DNA from: Bacteriovoracaceae bacterium
Lineage (GTDB): Bacteria > Bdellovibrionota > UBA1018
DNA length: 27,228 bases
Direction of reading: 5' to 3'
NCBI GenBank assembly: GCA_947500275.1
Contig: CANMSW010000004.1
Coordinates: 1 to 27,228, forward strand
A model generated the notes under the pieces. That model ran no database searches. It saw nothing but the letters and a program-made list of their open reading frames with translations, and was not told the origin of the DNA. A program made the translations under genes and the position numbers. Of the stretch, positions 1 through 8,213 are shown piece after piece. How positions within the stretch are numbered: position 1 is the stretch's first letter; every line of letters begins with the position of its first letter.

Positions 1-1
1 C

Positions 2-541
2 CCCGTCGTTGAGACGTACAGCCGTAAGTTTGGAAAAACGACTTTCCGCGTGACCGTTTTTTTTGGGGAAGTCGGCCTTCTCCATGACAGCAGTGCCTTC
101 CACCGGTTCTGGGAGAAAGCGCTCGAACAAAACGCGGTCGTGATCTACCAGGGGCACGCTGGGGTAGGAAAAAACCTGCACCTCGGTAAAATTGAGTCGT
201 CCATGGGACGAAACATCACGCTTCCAGCCGACAAGTATCAGCTCCTGATATTAGAGGCTTGTGTCAGTTACAGCTATTACCCTCGCATGTATTTTGCCCG
301 GAAGAAAACCGCAGCCGATCCTGCGGGCACCCGCAATCTGGACATCCTGGCTAATGGTGCCGAGTCCCTGTTCGGGAGTAACGAGATTTACTCGGTAGCG
401 GTGATGCGAATGCTGGAAGAGTGGGCTGCAGGCGTCCACACCTGGAGCTACCAGGAGCTCGTTCGCAACGGCCGCAAGGACTTCCTGTACGGGATAACAG
501 GAGATGAAGACAATCCGACATCCCCCCCACTCGCACCCTAG
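2..541 (+). CDS. C-terminal part of a caspase/gingipain-like protein (5' end outside window)
   Basis: The reading frame is open to the left edge, so this is the last ~179 residues of a longer protein. It may be a cysteine-protease-fold protein or a degenerate relative. I see a hydrophobic strand ending in a His (VVIYQGHAG, His codon 155-157) and, 35 residues later, a second hydrophobic strand ending in a Cys (LLILEACVS, Cys codon 260-262). This is the spacing and context of the His/Cys dyad in caspase-like and C25 (gingipain-like) folds. A further conserved-looking stretch (RNLDILANGAESLFG) follows, and the tail is Pro-rich. GTG at 50 is an internal codon, not a believable start. The gene converges on the yditional minus-strand YdcF-like gene with 21 bp between the stop codons. 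The family assignment comes from motif pattern only; the N-terminal domain, signal peptide and partners are not visible. Confidence 0.6.
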   Translation, partial: PVVETYSRKFGKTTFRVTVFFGEVGLLHDSSAFHRFWEKALEQNAVVIYQGHAGVGKNLHLGKIESSMGRNITLPADKYQLLILEACVSYSYYPRMYFARKKTAADPAGTRNLDILANGAESLFGSNEIYSVAVMRMLEEWAAGVHTWSYQELVRNGRKDFLYGITGDEDNPTSPPLAP

Positions 542-562
542 TCATCCCATCAGAGGATGGCG

Positions 563-1255
563 TCACCAGAGGGTTCGGAAATAGAGGAGCTTAAAGTACT
601 CTGTCAGCGTTATCCGAATCCCCTGAAGATCAGTCATCCATTCCTGCTTTGAGTAAGGATCCTGAAAAATAGAAAGGGTCTCGATCGCGAGAGGCAATTT
701 ATCCCGAGAAATGACTCGCTCAAAAATATAGCGGGCTCGGGACATATGGTAACTCGAAGTCATCAGAAGAATTCTCTTCCAAGAATTTTTCCGGGCATGT
801 TGGACGAGCCATTCAGCATTTCCGACTGTATCGCCACTTTCTGTTTCAAGGACGACGGTTTCACGTTGCAGCACAGGCGCAATGCCTCGTCTCACTTGGG
901 ACTCCAGCGTCGCCCAACCGGACTTCGGCCCCATCCCTGACACGTAGAACACCGGAACCCTGCGAGCCTTTTCGGGCTCACGCGCATCTTCCCAGTATCG
1001 ATACCAGATATCACCGCCCGCCGCGATGCGCCCGCGCCCCCCTGCCAGAACGACCAAGGCATCCACTTGCGGCAACGTCGCGCCATCACAAGTATCCAAA
1101 TCCTCGTAGAGCACCGAAGCGTTCATCATCGCGAGGACCAAAAAGCCCACTACAAAACCGATCAGCGCCGCAAAAAAAACAGCCGCGCCCCTCCAGCGAA
1201 AAGATCGCCTTGAGAAGGAGCTCGGCTGAGATTCATTCGTGTATTTCGAATTCAA
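563..1255 (-). CDS. YdcF/SanA-like DUF218 membrane protein
   Basis: This is a 230-residue protein with one N-terminal membrane segment (about residues 24-45) and a DUF218 (YdcF/SanA/ElyC-type) domain outside or at the membrane. The family hallmarks are present in order: VDALVVLAGG with GRI, an acidic ESGDTVGNAEWL stretch, and the strongly typical ILLMTSSYHMSRARYIFE. Members of this family are linked to cell-envelope integrity, but their reaction is mostly undefined, so no substrate is claimed. The start is a TTG (1253-1255) with no good ribosome binding site. The first internal ATG would delete the membrane segment, so TTG is preferred. It lies 27 nt behind ridA and is probably the last gene of the maeB-ridA operon. 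Confidence 0.82.
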   Translation of the reverse strand: MNSKYTNESQPSSFSRRSFRWRGAAVFFAALIGFVVGFLVLAMMNASVLYEDLDTCDGATLPQVDALVVLAGGRGRIAAGGDIWYRYWEDAREPEKARRVPVFYVSGMGPKSGWATLESQVRRGIAPVLQRETVVLETESGDTVGNAEWLVQHARKNSWKRILLMTSSYHMSRARYIFERVISRDKLPLAIETLSIFQDPYSKQEWMTDLQGIRITLTEYFKLLYFRTLW

Positions 1256-1282
1256 GCGGGAGGTTCCCGTTCTCTCGACCGT

Positions 1283-1678
1283 TTATCCTTCCACTCGCGC
1301 GATCGCCTCGACTTCAACCAGCACATCCTTCGGCAAACGAGCCACTTCGATGGTCGAGCGCGCGGGCGGGTTTTCACGGAAGTAAGTGCCGTAGATCTCG
1401 TTCACCTTCGGAAAGTCACCCATCGACTTCAGAAAGATCGTGGTCTTCACGACGGACGCACAGCTTGCACCGCCCGCCACGAGTACGGCTTTCAAGTTTT
1501 CCATCACTTGCTTGGTCTGCCCTTCGACATCGGATGCATGGATCTGGCCATCTTTCGGATCGATCGCAATCTGCCCGGAGCAAAAGAGCCAATCCCCCAT
1601 TTGAACCGCTTGGCTATAAGGGCCAATCGGCTGAGGAGCATTCTGAGTGAGGATGGTTTTACGATTTGAATTAGGCAT
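1283..1678 (-). CDS. ridA: RidA family enamine/imine deaminase
   Basis: This is a 131-residue protein of normal RidA (YjgF/YER057c/UK114) length. Enzymes of this family hydrolyse reactive enamine/imine intermediates, such as 2-aminoacrylate from PLP enzymes, in the cytoplasm as trimers. Visible hallmarks are IGPYSQAV near residue 18, the SGQI strand, and the C-terminal signature [20 protein letters not shown], in which Arg107 would bind the substrate carboxylate and Glu122 or Glu124 would be the acidic partner. The ATG overlaps the 3' end of maeB by 8 nt. A clear GGAGGT lies inside the maeB C-terminal codons, 8 nt before the start, which implies translational coupling. The pairing with malic enzyme has no obvious mechanistic reason beyond general central metabolism. 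Confidence 0.95.
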   Translation of the reverse strand: MPNSNRKTILTQNAPQPIGPYSQAVQMGDWLFCSGQIAIDPKDGQIHASDVEGQTKQVMENLKAVLVAGGASCASVVKTTIFLKSMGDFPKVNEIYGTYFRENPPARSTIEVARLPKDVLVEVEAIARVEG

Positions 1679-3959
1679 TAGGTTGTACCTCCGAGCCTTT
1701 ACGACGATTTTGAATTTCCATTGCAGTGATCGCAGCCATATTTACGACTTCGTTCACATCGCTGTTCTGCTGAAGAACGAAAATAGGCTTATTCATTCCG
1801 ACCAGGATGGGTCCAATGGCGTCGGCCATCCCCAGCTTCGAGATCAGTTTGTAAGCAATATTCCCCGCTTCGAGATTCGGGAAAATGAGGACGTTCGCGT
1901 CGCCCGGGACTCGATTGAAAGGGAAGCTTTCTTTCGAAATTTCCGCACTCAGCGCCGTATCTGCCTGCATTTCCCCATCGATGATCAACTTTGGATCAAG
2001 CTTGCGCGCAATATCCATCGCGCGGCGAACCTTCACCGCACTCTCGTGATCACTCGATCCGAAGTTCGAGAAGGAAAGCATCGCAACCTTCGGATCACGT
2101 CCCAAGAAGCTCTTGGCTACTGAAGCAGTCTGAATTGCGATATCAGCGAGTTCTTCGGCACTTGGATTGATATTTACGGTGGTGTCAGCGAAGAACAGTA
2201 ATCGGTTCTTGAAGACCATCATGTAAATACCAGCCAAGCGGGACCCCGGCTTCACACCTACTGCATGAATCGCCGGACGGAGCGTCTCCGGATAGCTCTG
2301 GGAGATCCCGTTCAAGAGCCCATCCGCATGCCCCATTTCGACCATCATGGCGCCGAAATAGTTCGATTGCTTGGCAAGGTTTCTCGCCACGGCCATCGTC
2401 ACACCCTTGCGTCCACGCTTTTCACACAGAGCTTTGACGTATTGCTCCAAGTGAGGACTCGAGGACGGACGAATGATTTTCACATCTTTCAAATCGTCTT
2501 CGAGCCCGAGCTCTTTCATCCGGTGATGAATGTGCTCCTCATTCCCCAGAAGAATGGGATCAGCAATCCCTTCTTCACGGATCGCCCGCGCGGCACGAAG
2601 GATTTTCGGATGATCACCTTCCGGGAAAACAATCGTTGGGCGCTGTCCGTCGGACTGCACACGACGTTTAATTCCGCGCATCACCGTGTAGCTTGAACCC
2701 AAAAGCGTCTCAAGGCGATCGCGGTACTGAGCAATGTCGATTTTCTTGCGCGCGACGCCCGTTTTCATTGCCGCTTCAGCGACGGCGGTGGCGACCCACA
2801 AAAGAGCGCGGCGATCGAAAGGCTTAGGAATGAGATAGTCGCGTCCGAAACGGAAGCGCTGACCGCCGTAGGCGCGCGATACACTCTCGGGTACATCTTC
2901 CTTCGCAAGCTGAGCCAGCGCTCGAACCGCTGCCATCTTCATCTCTTCGTTGATCGCCATCGACAAAGTGTCGAGTGCTCCACGGAAAATGAATGGAAAC
3001 CCCAGAACGTTGTTCACCTGGTTCGGATAGTCCGAGCGACCCGTCGCCATAATGGCATCCGGGCGCACTTTCAGAACTTCTTCCGGCAAAACTTCCGGGT
3101 CCGGATTCGCCATAGCAAAGACGATCGGGTCTTTGGCCATCTTTGCGACCATCTCGGCGGTGATCCCGTCTTTGACAGAAACCCCAACGAAAGCGTCCGC
3201 GCCTTCGAGCGCCTCACCCACGGTGCGGGTACGCGTGTCAGAAGCGAAGCGCTCCTTATAGGGATTCATCCCCTCTTTGCGTCCTTTGTAGATCACGCCT
3301 TTCGAATCGGTCATGATGATATTCTCGAGCTTCACGCCCAAGTTCACATAGAGATTCGCACAGGCGATCGCAGCGGCACCGCCTCCGCAGACCACCACTC
3401 GGACTTTCGAAATGTCTTTCCCGACGATTTCGAGGGCGTTCAAAAACGCCGCCCCGCTGATCACGGCTGTGCCGTGCTGATCGTCGTGGAAAACTGGAAT
3501 TTTCAGACGTTTTTTGAGTTCTTCTTCAATATAGAAACACTCAGGAGCTTTAATATCTTCGAGGTTAATCCCCCCGAACGTAGGCTCGAGCATCTCGCAA
3601 GCGCGAATGACGTCGTCCGGATTTTTGGCATTCAATTCGATGTCGAACACATCGATGTCAGCGAACTTCTTAAAAAGAACGCCCTTACCTTCCATGACAG
3701 GCTTCGAAGCGGCAGGTCCAATATCCCCGAGACCTAGAACGGCTGTTCCGTTTGAGACGACTGCGACCAGATTTCCCTTCGCGGTGTACTCGTAGATCAA
3801 CTCTTCTTTCTCAGCGATCATGCGGCAGGGTTCTGCAACCCCTGGCGAATAGGCGAGAGAGAGATCTTGTTGGGTGGCGACAGGCTTCGAGGGAACGACT
3901 TCGATTTTCCCTTTGCGCCCGCGGGAGTGGTACTCGAGAGACTCTTGGTAGATGGACAT
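1671..3959 (-). CDS. maeB: NADP-type malic enzyme with phosphotransacetylase-like C-terminal domain
   Basis: This 762-residue protein is the usual length of MaeB (about 760). Oxidative decarboxylation of malate to pyruvate with NAD(P) is expected. Residues ~15-150 are the malic N-terminal domain (Tyr37 in [30 protein letters not shown]). Residues ~160-400 hold the metal/NAD part ([19 protein letters not shown], a Gly-rich [15 protein letters not shown]). From ~430 a phosphotransacetylase-like domain follows ([18 protein letters not shown]). In MaeB proteins this domain is regulatory and binds acetyl-CoA rather than acting as Pta. The frame continues 38 codons upstream, but ATG 3957-3959 gives the standard N-terminus [11 protein letters not shown]; the extension overlaps the divergent promoter region. 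It is the first gene of an operon with ridA and the YdcF-like gene. Confidence 0.95.
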   Translation of the reverse strand: MSIYQESLEYHSRGRKGKIEVVPSKPVATQQDLSLAYSPGVAEPCRMIAEKEELIYEYTAKGNLVAVVSNGTAVLGLGDIGPAASKPVMEGKGVLFKKFADIDVFDIELNAKNPDDVIRACEMLEPTFGGINLEDIKAPECFYIEEELKKRLKIPVFHDDQHGTAVISGAAFLNALEIVGKDISKVRVVVCGGGAAAIACANLYVNLGVKLENIIMTDSKGVIYKGRKEGMNPYKERFASDTRTRTVGEALEGADAFVGVSVKDGITAEMVAKMAKDPIVFAMANPDPEVLPEEVLKVRPDAIMATGRSDYPNQVNNVLGFPFIFRGALDTLSMAINEEMKMAAVRALAQLAKEDVPESVSRAYGGQRFRFGRDYLIPKPFDRRALLWVATAVAEAAMKTGVARKKIDIAQYRDRLETLLGSSYTVMRGIKRRVQSDGQRPTIVFPEGDHPKILRAARAIREEGIADPILLGNEEHIHHRMKELGLEDDLKDVKIIRPSSSPHLEQYVKALCEKRGRKGVTMAVARNLAKQSNYFGAMMVEMGHADGLLNGISQSYPETLRPAIHAVGVKPGSRLAGIYMMVFKNRLLFFADTTVNINPSAEELADIAIQTASVAKSFLGRDPKVAMLSFSNFGSSDHESAVKVRRAMDIARKLDPKLIIDGEMQADTALSAEISKESFPFNRVPGDANVLIFPNLEAGNIAYKLISKLGMADAIGPILVGMNKPIFVLQQNSDVNEVVNMAAITAMEIQNRRKGSEVQPNA

Positions 3960-4047
3960 AGAAAAGGAACCTACACCCGTCCCTAAACCCCGGAAAACCG
4001 AAAAAATTTCTGGGCACTCGGAAGGCCTGTGGCAGACTATTCTAGTC
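3960..4047. promoter_or_regulatory. Divergent promoter region between maeB and the 4048 gene
   Basis: Only 88 bp separate two divergently read start codons, so both promoters must lie here or inside the flanking genes. On the plus strand a TATTCT (4038-4043) stands just five bases before the ATG at 4048, and there is no Shine-Dalgarno sequence at normal distance. It would therefore fit a -10 box of a nearly leaderless transcript. No convincing -35 is visible. For maeB, only a weak GTAGG-like ribosome binding site is seen. Confidence 0.4.
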
Positions 4048-5346
4048 ATGCTTCGAACCGGAACCTGCTCCAAAGCACTTTTGCTGTTTTTAGCCTGTTT
4101 TTCCGCCCTTGGGGTGGGACGAGACGCGTGGGCTGACCCCCTTTATTCGTCCGGACAGGCCGCTTGGGAGCTTCGCCCCCAAAAAGAAGGCATTCTTTCG
4201 ATCGAACCCCGATTTACCGTCTTCAGCACTAACTCGAACTATGACTCCACGGGCCTGGGGGCTGCGGTCACGGACCTCAACAGCTGGAGCCGCCTTCAAG
4301 GCGAAGCCGCCATTCGATACGGACTGAACGAGCGTGTCACCCTGTTAGGGCGGGTCACTTGGAGTCTTGTCCAATCCGACCACACGACCACCACCTACAG
4401 TGGAACTGCGTTCGGGTTTGGTGATCAGACGGTCGGACTGAGCTACCGGGTTCTCCAAACCCGCGGTACCGCACTCGCTCCTCACCAAAAAATGCGGCTG
4501 GACCTTCAACTTCTGGGCGACATCCCCACTTATTCCAATCCAATGACCGCCGAGAACCAGCCCCCTTTCCTTGGGAACGGAAGCCTCGACATCACCGCAG
4601 GTCCGCTTCTGACCTGGACAGTGAACGGGAGTGAAAACGAAAGCCTAAACCTGATCGGGAGCTTCGGGTACACTTTCCGGACCGGCGGGTACTCCATGGC
4701 ACTCCCATGGGCGATAGGTCTGCGACGCGAAGTGATGAATGACTCTGGCTTTCAATTCTCCCTCCTTGGGCGCGGTCATATCTCTTTACAGACGGATGCT
4801 CGAACCCTGACGGGTGATACTCTCAGCTCGGCAAACGGCGCAGGTGGAAGTGCCGCCATCAATGCGATCAACCCGATGCTGGTCGAAGCCGAAGCTGAGG
4901 CCGGGTTTCGGCTTTCCCCAGCTTTCGCTGTGAGCGCATTTGCGGGTATCCCCATCGCTGGACAAAACATCCCAAGCGGAGTCCGAGCGGGCCTCCACCT
5001 CTCAGTAGACCTGGGTCATACTCAACGGAAGCGTCCCGATCAGATTTCGAACCGCGATTATGGCCGCGGTAACCAAGGATTTGTCACCTACGGGCTCGAG
5101 GCGAAGGTCTTGCGGGCCAACGACCGCTTGAATCTCGTGAAAATCGACAAAGGTACGAATGACGGGATCGTGATGGGCCAGAGTTTCGATATCTTCCCCA
5201 TCCTCTCAAATGGAAAGGTCGGAGAAGCGATCGCTCGCGCCCAGGTCACGGCAGTTCGTGCTCAAGAGGCTGCGCTTTCGGTCACCGAATACTTCCGTGA
5301 AGTCCTCATCGACGAAGGATTCATCGCACGTTTGGCGATGCCTTAG
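4048..5346 (+). CDS. Exported outer-membrane-type protein with C-terminal SH3-like region
   Basis: This 432-residue protein begins with a signal peptide (hydrophobic core [14 protein letters not shown], likely cleavage after AWA near residue 29). Residues ~35-330 alternate short polar and hydrophobic/aromatic strands, such as [15 protein letters not shown] and [12 protein letters not shown], as expected of a beta-barrel or a transporter-like outer-membrane channel. The last ~90 residues look different: [19 protein letters not shown], then [12 protein letters not shown], then a short closing strand. This resembles the small beta domains with a 'G-x-x-D-G-V/I-x-x-G' turn seen in FlgT-like and other envelope proteins. 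I do not recognise the exact family. An upstream in-frame ATG at 3952 lies inside maeB and would bury the signal peptide, so ATG 4048 is chosen, though without a strong ribosome binding site. Confidence 0.75.
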   Translation: MLRTGTCSKALLLFLACFSALGVGRDAWADPLYSSGQAAWELRPQKEGILSIEPRFTVFSTNSNYDSTGLGAAVTDLNSWSRLQGEAAIRYGLNERVTLLGRVTWSLVQSDHTTTTYSGTAFGFGDQTVGLSYRVLQTRGTALAPHQKMRLDLQLLGDIPTYSNPMTAENQPPFLGNGSLDITAGPLLTWTVNGSENESLNLIGSFGYTFRTGGYSMALPWAIGLRREVMNDSGFQFSLLGRGHISLQTDARTLTGDTLSSANGAGGSAAINAINPMLVEAEAEAGFRLSPAFAVSAFAGIPIAGQNIPSGVRAGLHLSVDLGHTQRKRPDQISNRDYGRGNQGFVTYGLEAKVLRANDRLNLVKIDKGTNDGIVMGQSFDIFPILSNGKVGEAIARAQVTAVRAQEAALSVTEYFREVLIDEGFIARLAMP

Positions 5347-5405
5347 ACCAAGAAATGATGGTCTCCGTCAGATTGACTCAACCCAGAATCTAGCCGAGGG
5401 CAGGG

Positions 5406-5434
5406 CAGCTTCTCAGGGGTAAAGCTGGCTTTTT
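5406..5434 (+). terminator. Weak hairpin plus T-run after the 4048 gene
   Basis: CAGCTT (5406-5411) pairs with AAGCTG (5422-5427), followed after two bases by TTTTT (5430-5434). An outer AGCCGA/TCGGCT pair encloses it. The stem is only 6 bp, so termination would be inefficient. Confidence 0.35.
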
Positions 5435-5582
5435 CGGCTTCGAAGCACTCTGGGGACGGAGCACCTCGCTGCGAAGCGTGGGCGCGGTTCCTCGGGATCG
5501 CTGGAGGTTGTCGTCCGCGTGCATCGGGTGGAGCCAGAAATAGCGCGCTCGAGGTACGTGCCTTTTGAACTGGATCGCGCTT

Positions 5583-5670
5583 GCGCTCCCTCACTCCAAC
5601 GACCGCCGAGGCCCCGCACCCCCGCTTCGGAGTGAGGGCTCGCTGTGCCCCAGGCCTCCCCCCTCGGCGG
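5583..5670. repeat. Interleaved inverted repeats (pseudoknot topology)
   Basis: Arm a, CCCTCACTCC (5588-5597), is perfectly complementary to GGAGTGAGGG (5629-5638). With two mismatches the arms extend to 15 bp (5583-5597 with 5629-5643). Arm b, CCGCCGAGG (5603-5611), lies between them and is perfectly complementary to CCTCGGCGG (5662-5670), which lies outside. The order a-b-a'-b' is that of an H-type pseudoknot rather than of nested hairpins. Confidence 0.6.
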
Positions 5671-5686
5671 CTGTCTTTGAGCGGTG

Positions 5687-5836
5687 ATTTTTCATGAAGC
5701 GGTTCTGTCTCATCGGGTGAAGAGGCCTCTAGCGCCATGGAGGGCGCAGCCCCGAAGGGGAGCAAGGAATCCATGGATGGATGTGCCTCGCCGCCCGAAG
5801 GGACAGAGCTGATTCATGAAGCTCGGGGAAGCTCGG
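5687..5836. repeat. Cluster of short degenerate direct repeats
   Basis: TTCATGAAGC occurs at 5691-5700 and again at 5813-5822. CCATGGA occurs at 5735-5741 and 5771-5777. A CCCGAAGGG core occurs near 5751 and 5794. GAAGCTCGGGG is repeated back to back from 5819. The arrangement suggests two diverged copies of a repeat unit of roughly 60-120 bp, but the copies are too degraded to define borders. Confidence 0.4.
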
Positions 5837-5972
5837 GGGACGGAGTAAGACGATCCGTATTGACTCAGCTGCAGGTGTCCTATCGGACACGGGTTGCACA
5901 CTGCGCCAATCTGTTTAAACTAAATTAGGTGACCCACTTTGAATCCAAGGGTCCACACCGAGGGGGAAAGAC

Positions 5973-6731
5973 ATGAATCGTAAAGGAACGTTCCTGGGTT
6001 GGGCTACGGCCGGGCTCATTGCTTCAAGTTTAATGGCGCCATTTCAAGCGCGAGCAGAGAAATTTACAAACCAGTTCATCGAGTTCGAGAAGCCAGCGAA
6101 CTGGAATTGTGTCCTGGAGGGGGCCGAATTCGTCTGTCAGAGCAACGACCCCGCAAAAAAGAAAGAGGCGATCATTGTCTTTGCCGCCAAACTCAAAGGC
6201 GACCAAGACAACCTCAAACAATACTTGGATTACCTGAACACGCCGAAGTCCTATCAGAGCGTGACGGGAAAAGCGGTCGTCTCCGAAAAGAAGATCGCGA
6301 AAAACACGAATATCAAAGAGCATCCCTGGGTCGATGCTTTACACTTTGAATCCGAAATCCCTGGGTTCTACACCCGCTACTTCGCTACCATTTACGAAGA
6401 CATTGGCGTGCTCGTCACTTACTCAGTCTCGAAGAATCAATATCAAGACTACACCAAACTCTTTGAGCCGATGGTCAACACGCTCCGGGTCTTCAGGAAA
6501 AAAGGCCCGATCAACGTCGTAGGCGGACCTTCGAACGGACTACCGCAAGTCAACGTAGGCCAACACATGGGCGGCGGGGATCCGCTCTTCCCAGATCAAC
6601 CTGCGGCACCTGCTGAAAAAACGGCTAGCAAGGGATCTGGACAGGACGACGGAAGTCCGCTCCTTCTCCTGATCGCGGCAGGAGCTGCTATCGGCATCTT
6701 CCTGTTCTTGAAAAAGCGCAAACAGGGTTAA
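5973..6731 (+). CDS. Exported protein with C-terminal membrane anchor, unknown function
   Basis: This 252-residue protein begins with a signal peptide (LGWATAGLIASSLMAPFQARA, cleavage near residue 28). The periplasmic domain (~30-175) starts with FTNQFIEFEKPANWNCVLEGAEFVCQS and continues as alternating strands and helices ending in a PMVNTLRVF helix. This layout is reminiscent of small PsbP/DUF1795-like folds, where a 'P-x-x-W' sits in the first strand; that is a weak resemblance. Two Cys residues (NWNCVLEGAEFVCQS) could form a disulfide. A Gly/Pro-rich linker follows, then one transmembrane helix (SPLLLLIAAGAAIGIFLFL) and a basic tail KKRKQG, so the protein is tethered with its domain outside the cytoplasm. 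Its start is supported by GAGGGGGAAA 5 nt before the ATG. Confidence 0.8.
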   Translation: MNRKGTFLGWATAGLIASSLMAPFQARAEKFTNQFIEFEKPANWNCVLEGAEFVCQSNDPAKKKEAIIVFAAKLKGDQDNLKQYLDYLNTPKSYQSVTGKAVVSEKKIAKNTNIKEHPWVDALHFESEIPGFYTRYFATIYEDIGVLVTYSVSKNQYQDYTKLFEPMVNTLRVFRKKGPINVVGGPSNGLPQVNVGQHMGGGDPLFPDQPAAPAEKTASKGSGQDDGSPLLLLIAAGAAIGIFLFLKKRKQG

Positions 6732-6766
6732 GCAATCACGTCTTAAAAAAGGTTTTTCCCTTGGAG

Positions 6767-6802
6767 CGGGCTTCGGGATTCACACCGAAGCCCGTTTCAT
6801 TT
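6767..6802 (+). terminator. Rho-independent terminator
   Basis: CGGGCTTCGG (6767-6776) and CCGAAGCCCG (6785-6794) form a perfect 10-bp stem with an 8-nt loop, followed by TTTCATTT. It lies between the convergent 5973 gene and the minus-strand M16 gene. The T-run supports plus-strand use mainly. Confidence 0.8.
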
Positions 6803-6817
6803 GTGAGCCGTCGCTCT

Positions 6818-8143
6818 TCACTTCAATCCGAGCGCTGCTTTCACTTTCCGAGAAGGCTTCGGCCCCAAGAAAACCACCGACTGAGCCGTCTCATCCCGGA
6901 ATAATTGGCGAGCCATGCGGCGTACATCCTCTGCCGTGACTTGCTCAACTTCTCGGATGACTTCCTCAATCGGCACATAGCGCCCGAAAACCAAATGATT
7001 CCGAGCAAGGCTCGTCATGCGTGACTCCATCGAGTCCGCCGATAGGAGAATTGAACCCTTCAAGTTGTCACGGATCATTGCAAGCTCGTCCTCGGTCAGA
7101 AGATCGGTAGCCAGCTTCTGAGCGTTAGCCCGGATCAGCTCCAAACAAAGCGGAACCTGTTCCATGCCAGTGGCGGCATAGACACTGAAAAGCCCCGTGT
7201 CTTGAAAGGGAGAGAGGGAAGAGTACACAGTATACGCGAGTCCATTTTTTTCTCGAATCTCCTGGAAAAGCGATGAACTCATTCCGCCGCCCAAATGGAT
7301 GTTCAGGAGAAAGGCCGCGAATCGGTCACGAGAATCATTTCTGGGCCCCTCCACACCCCACACCAAGTGAACTTGCTCGGCGTGAGAGCTGACTTCCCAC
7401 CACCGCCCGGCGCGCCACTCGGGACGCGCCATTTTCTTCGAAGCTTTCACATCTCGCACTGGGCGCCCCGGCCACTCTTGATCTCGACCAAGCGGCGCCA
7501 AAGCTTTCCGAACCTCTGCGTGCGACAAGTCTCCGGCGACGGTGAAAACCATGGTTTCGGGTCGATAGTGCTTTTGAAAATACCCCAGAACGGTCGAACG
7601 TTTGAGTCCTCGAATCGCTTTCTCGGTCCCTAAGATCGTTCGACCTAGGGCGTGCTCCGGAAAAACGCGCTCGAAAAACAAATCGTGCACGAGCTCCTCG
7701 GGGGATTCCTCGACCATCGCGATCTCTTGGAGAATGACGCCGCGCTCGCGCTCCATCTCAGGCTTCTCGAAAGTCGACTCCAGGAGCACCTCTGAGAGAA
7801 TCTGACTGGCTAGCTGCTGATCGCGATTCAACAAAGTGATATGGAAACAAGTTTGGTCACGGGAAGTAAAGGCATTGAACTCTCCCCCCACTCGGTCCAC
7901 GGTCCGCGCGATTTCAAGCGCCGAGCGTTTCCGAGTCCCCTTAAACAGCATGTGCTCCAAGAAGTGGGACACCCCATGCTCCTGGATCCGCTCGTGACGA
8001 CTCCCTCGATCCACCCAGGCTCCGATACTGAGGGTCTGAAACCCTGGATGACTCTCCGTGAGTAGCGTCAGGCCATTCGGATACACCGTTTTTCCAAAAA
8101 TGGGCTTTCGCCCCCCCTTGAGTGCTTTTCGAGTAACTTTCAT
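6818..8143 (-). CDS. M16 family zinc metallopeptidase (pitrilysin/MPP-like)
   Basis: This 441-residue protein has the one-piece MPP/PqqL-like layout, with an N-terminal catalytic half and a C-terminal half. The inverted zinc motif HFLEH is at residues 60-64, with the third ligand Glu140 in RGVILQEIAMVEES. This is the normal ~76-residue spacing, so the enzyme should be active. The C-terminal half carries the family's IREKNGLAYTVYSSL (Arg/Tyr substrate-binding loop). No signal peptide is visible, so it is probably cytoplasmic. Two ATGs are possible: 8147-8149 and 8141-8143. The GGGGG ribosome binding site is only 3 nt from the first but 9 nt from the second, so the second is chosen. It is divergent from the sigma-factor gene. 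A second M16 gene lies at 25288-26670. Confidence 0.93.
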   Translation of the reverse strand: MKVTRKALKGGRKPIFGKTVYPNGLTLLTESHPGFQTLSIGAWVDRGSRHERIQEHGVSHFLEHMLFKGTRKRSALEIARTVDRVGGEFNAFTSRDQTCFHITLLNRDQQLASQILSEVLLESTFEKPEMERERGVILQEIAMVEESPEELVHDLFFERVFPEHALGRTILGTEKAIRGLKRSTVLGYFQKHYRPETMVFTVAGDLSHAEVRKALAPLGRDQEWPGRPVRDVKASKKMARPEWRAGRWWEVSSHAEQVHLVWGVEGPRNDSRDRFAAFLLNIHLGGGMSSSLFQEIREKNGLAYTVYSSLSPFQDTGLFSVYAATGMEQVPLCLELIRANAQKLATDLLTEDELAMIRDNLKGSILLSADSMESRMTSLARNHLVFGRYVPIEEVIREVEQVTAEDVRRMARQLFRDETAQSVVFLGPKPSRKVKAALGLK

Positions 8144-8186
8144 GACCATTTTCCCCCAATCGAAGAGTCCCGAGTGGGACAGGAGG

Positions 8187-8213
8187 TTGAGTCCGTCCCC
8201 ATTTGAGTATAGT
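8187..8213 (+). promoter_or_regulatory. Possible promoter just ahead of the sigma-factor gene
   Basis: TTGAGT (8187-8192) and TATAGT (8208-8213) resemble -35 and -10 boxes with a 15-bp spacer, which is short. If used, transcription would begin near 8220 and make a nearly leaderless mRNA for ATG 8224. This competes with reading AGGAGGT at 8181-8187 as a ribosome binding site for TTG 8203. Confidence 0.3.

Larger units (their letters stand above)
5347..5972. other. 626-bp intergenic region without a convincing gene
   Basis: No frame here looks like protein. The longest minus-strand frame (5343-5774) is rich in Arg, Pro and Ser, has no recognisable motif and runs through inverted repeats. The stretch is GC-rich and full of short self-complementary and repeated words: a weak terminator-like hairpin near 5406, interleaved inverted repeats at 5583-5670, and a block of short direct repeats at 5691-5836. 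The last ~90 bp, including AT-rich DNA near 5910-5930, probably hold the promoter of the gene at 5973. It could encode an unrecognised structured RNA or be repeat-derived spacer; nothing decides between these. Confidence 0.6.

Noticed and set aside
3952..4047. N-terminal extension of the 4048 protein and of maeB (to 4073)
   Set aside because: Both extensions overlap the opposite gene; the signal peptide at 4048 and the standard MaeB N-terminus at 3959 decide the starts.
5345..5364. AGACCA/TGGTCT hairpin at the stop of the 4048 gene
   Set aside because: Six-bp stem without a T-run; likely chance.
5343..5774. Minus-strand 143-codon open frame in the intergenic region
   Set aside because: Arg/Pro/Ser-rich without motif, spans the inverted repeats and short repeats, and overlaps the end of the 4048 gene; it looks like a GC-driven open frame.
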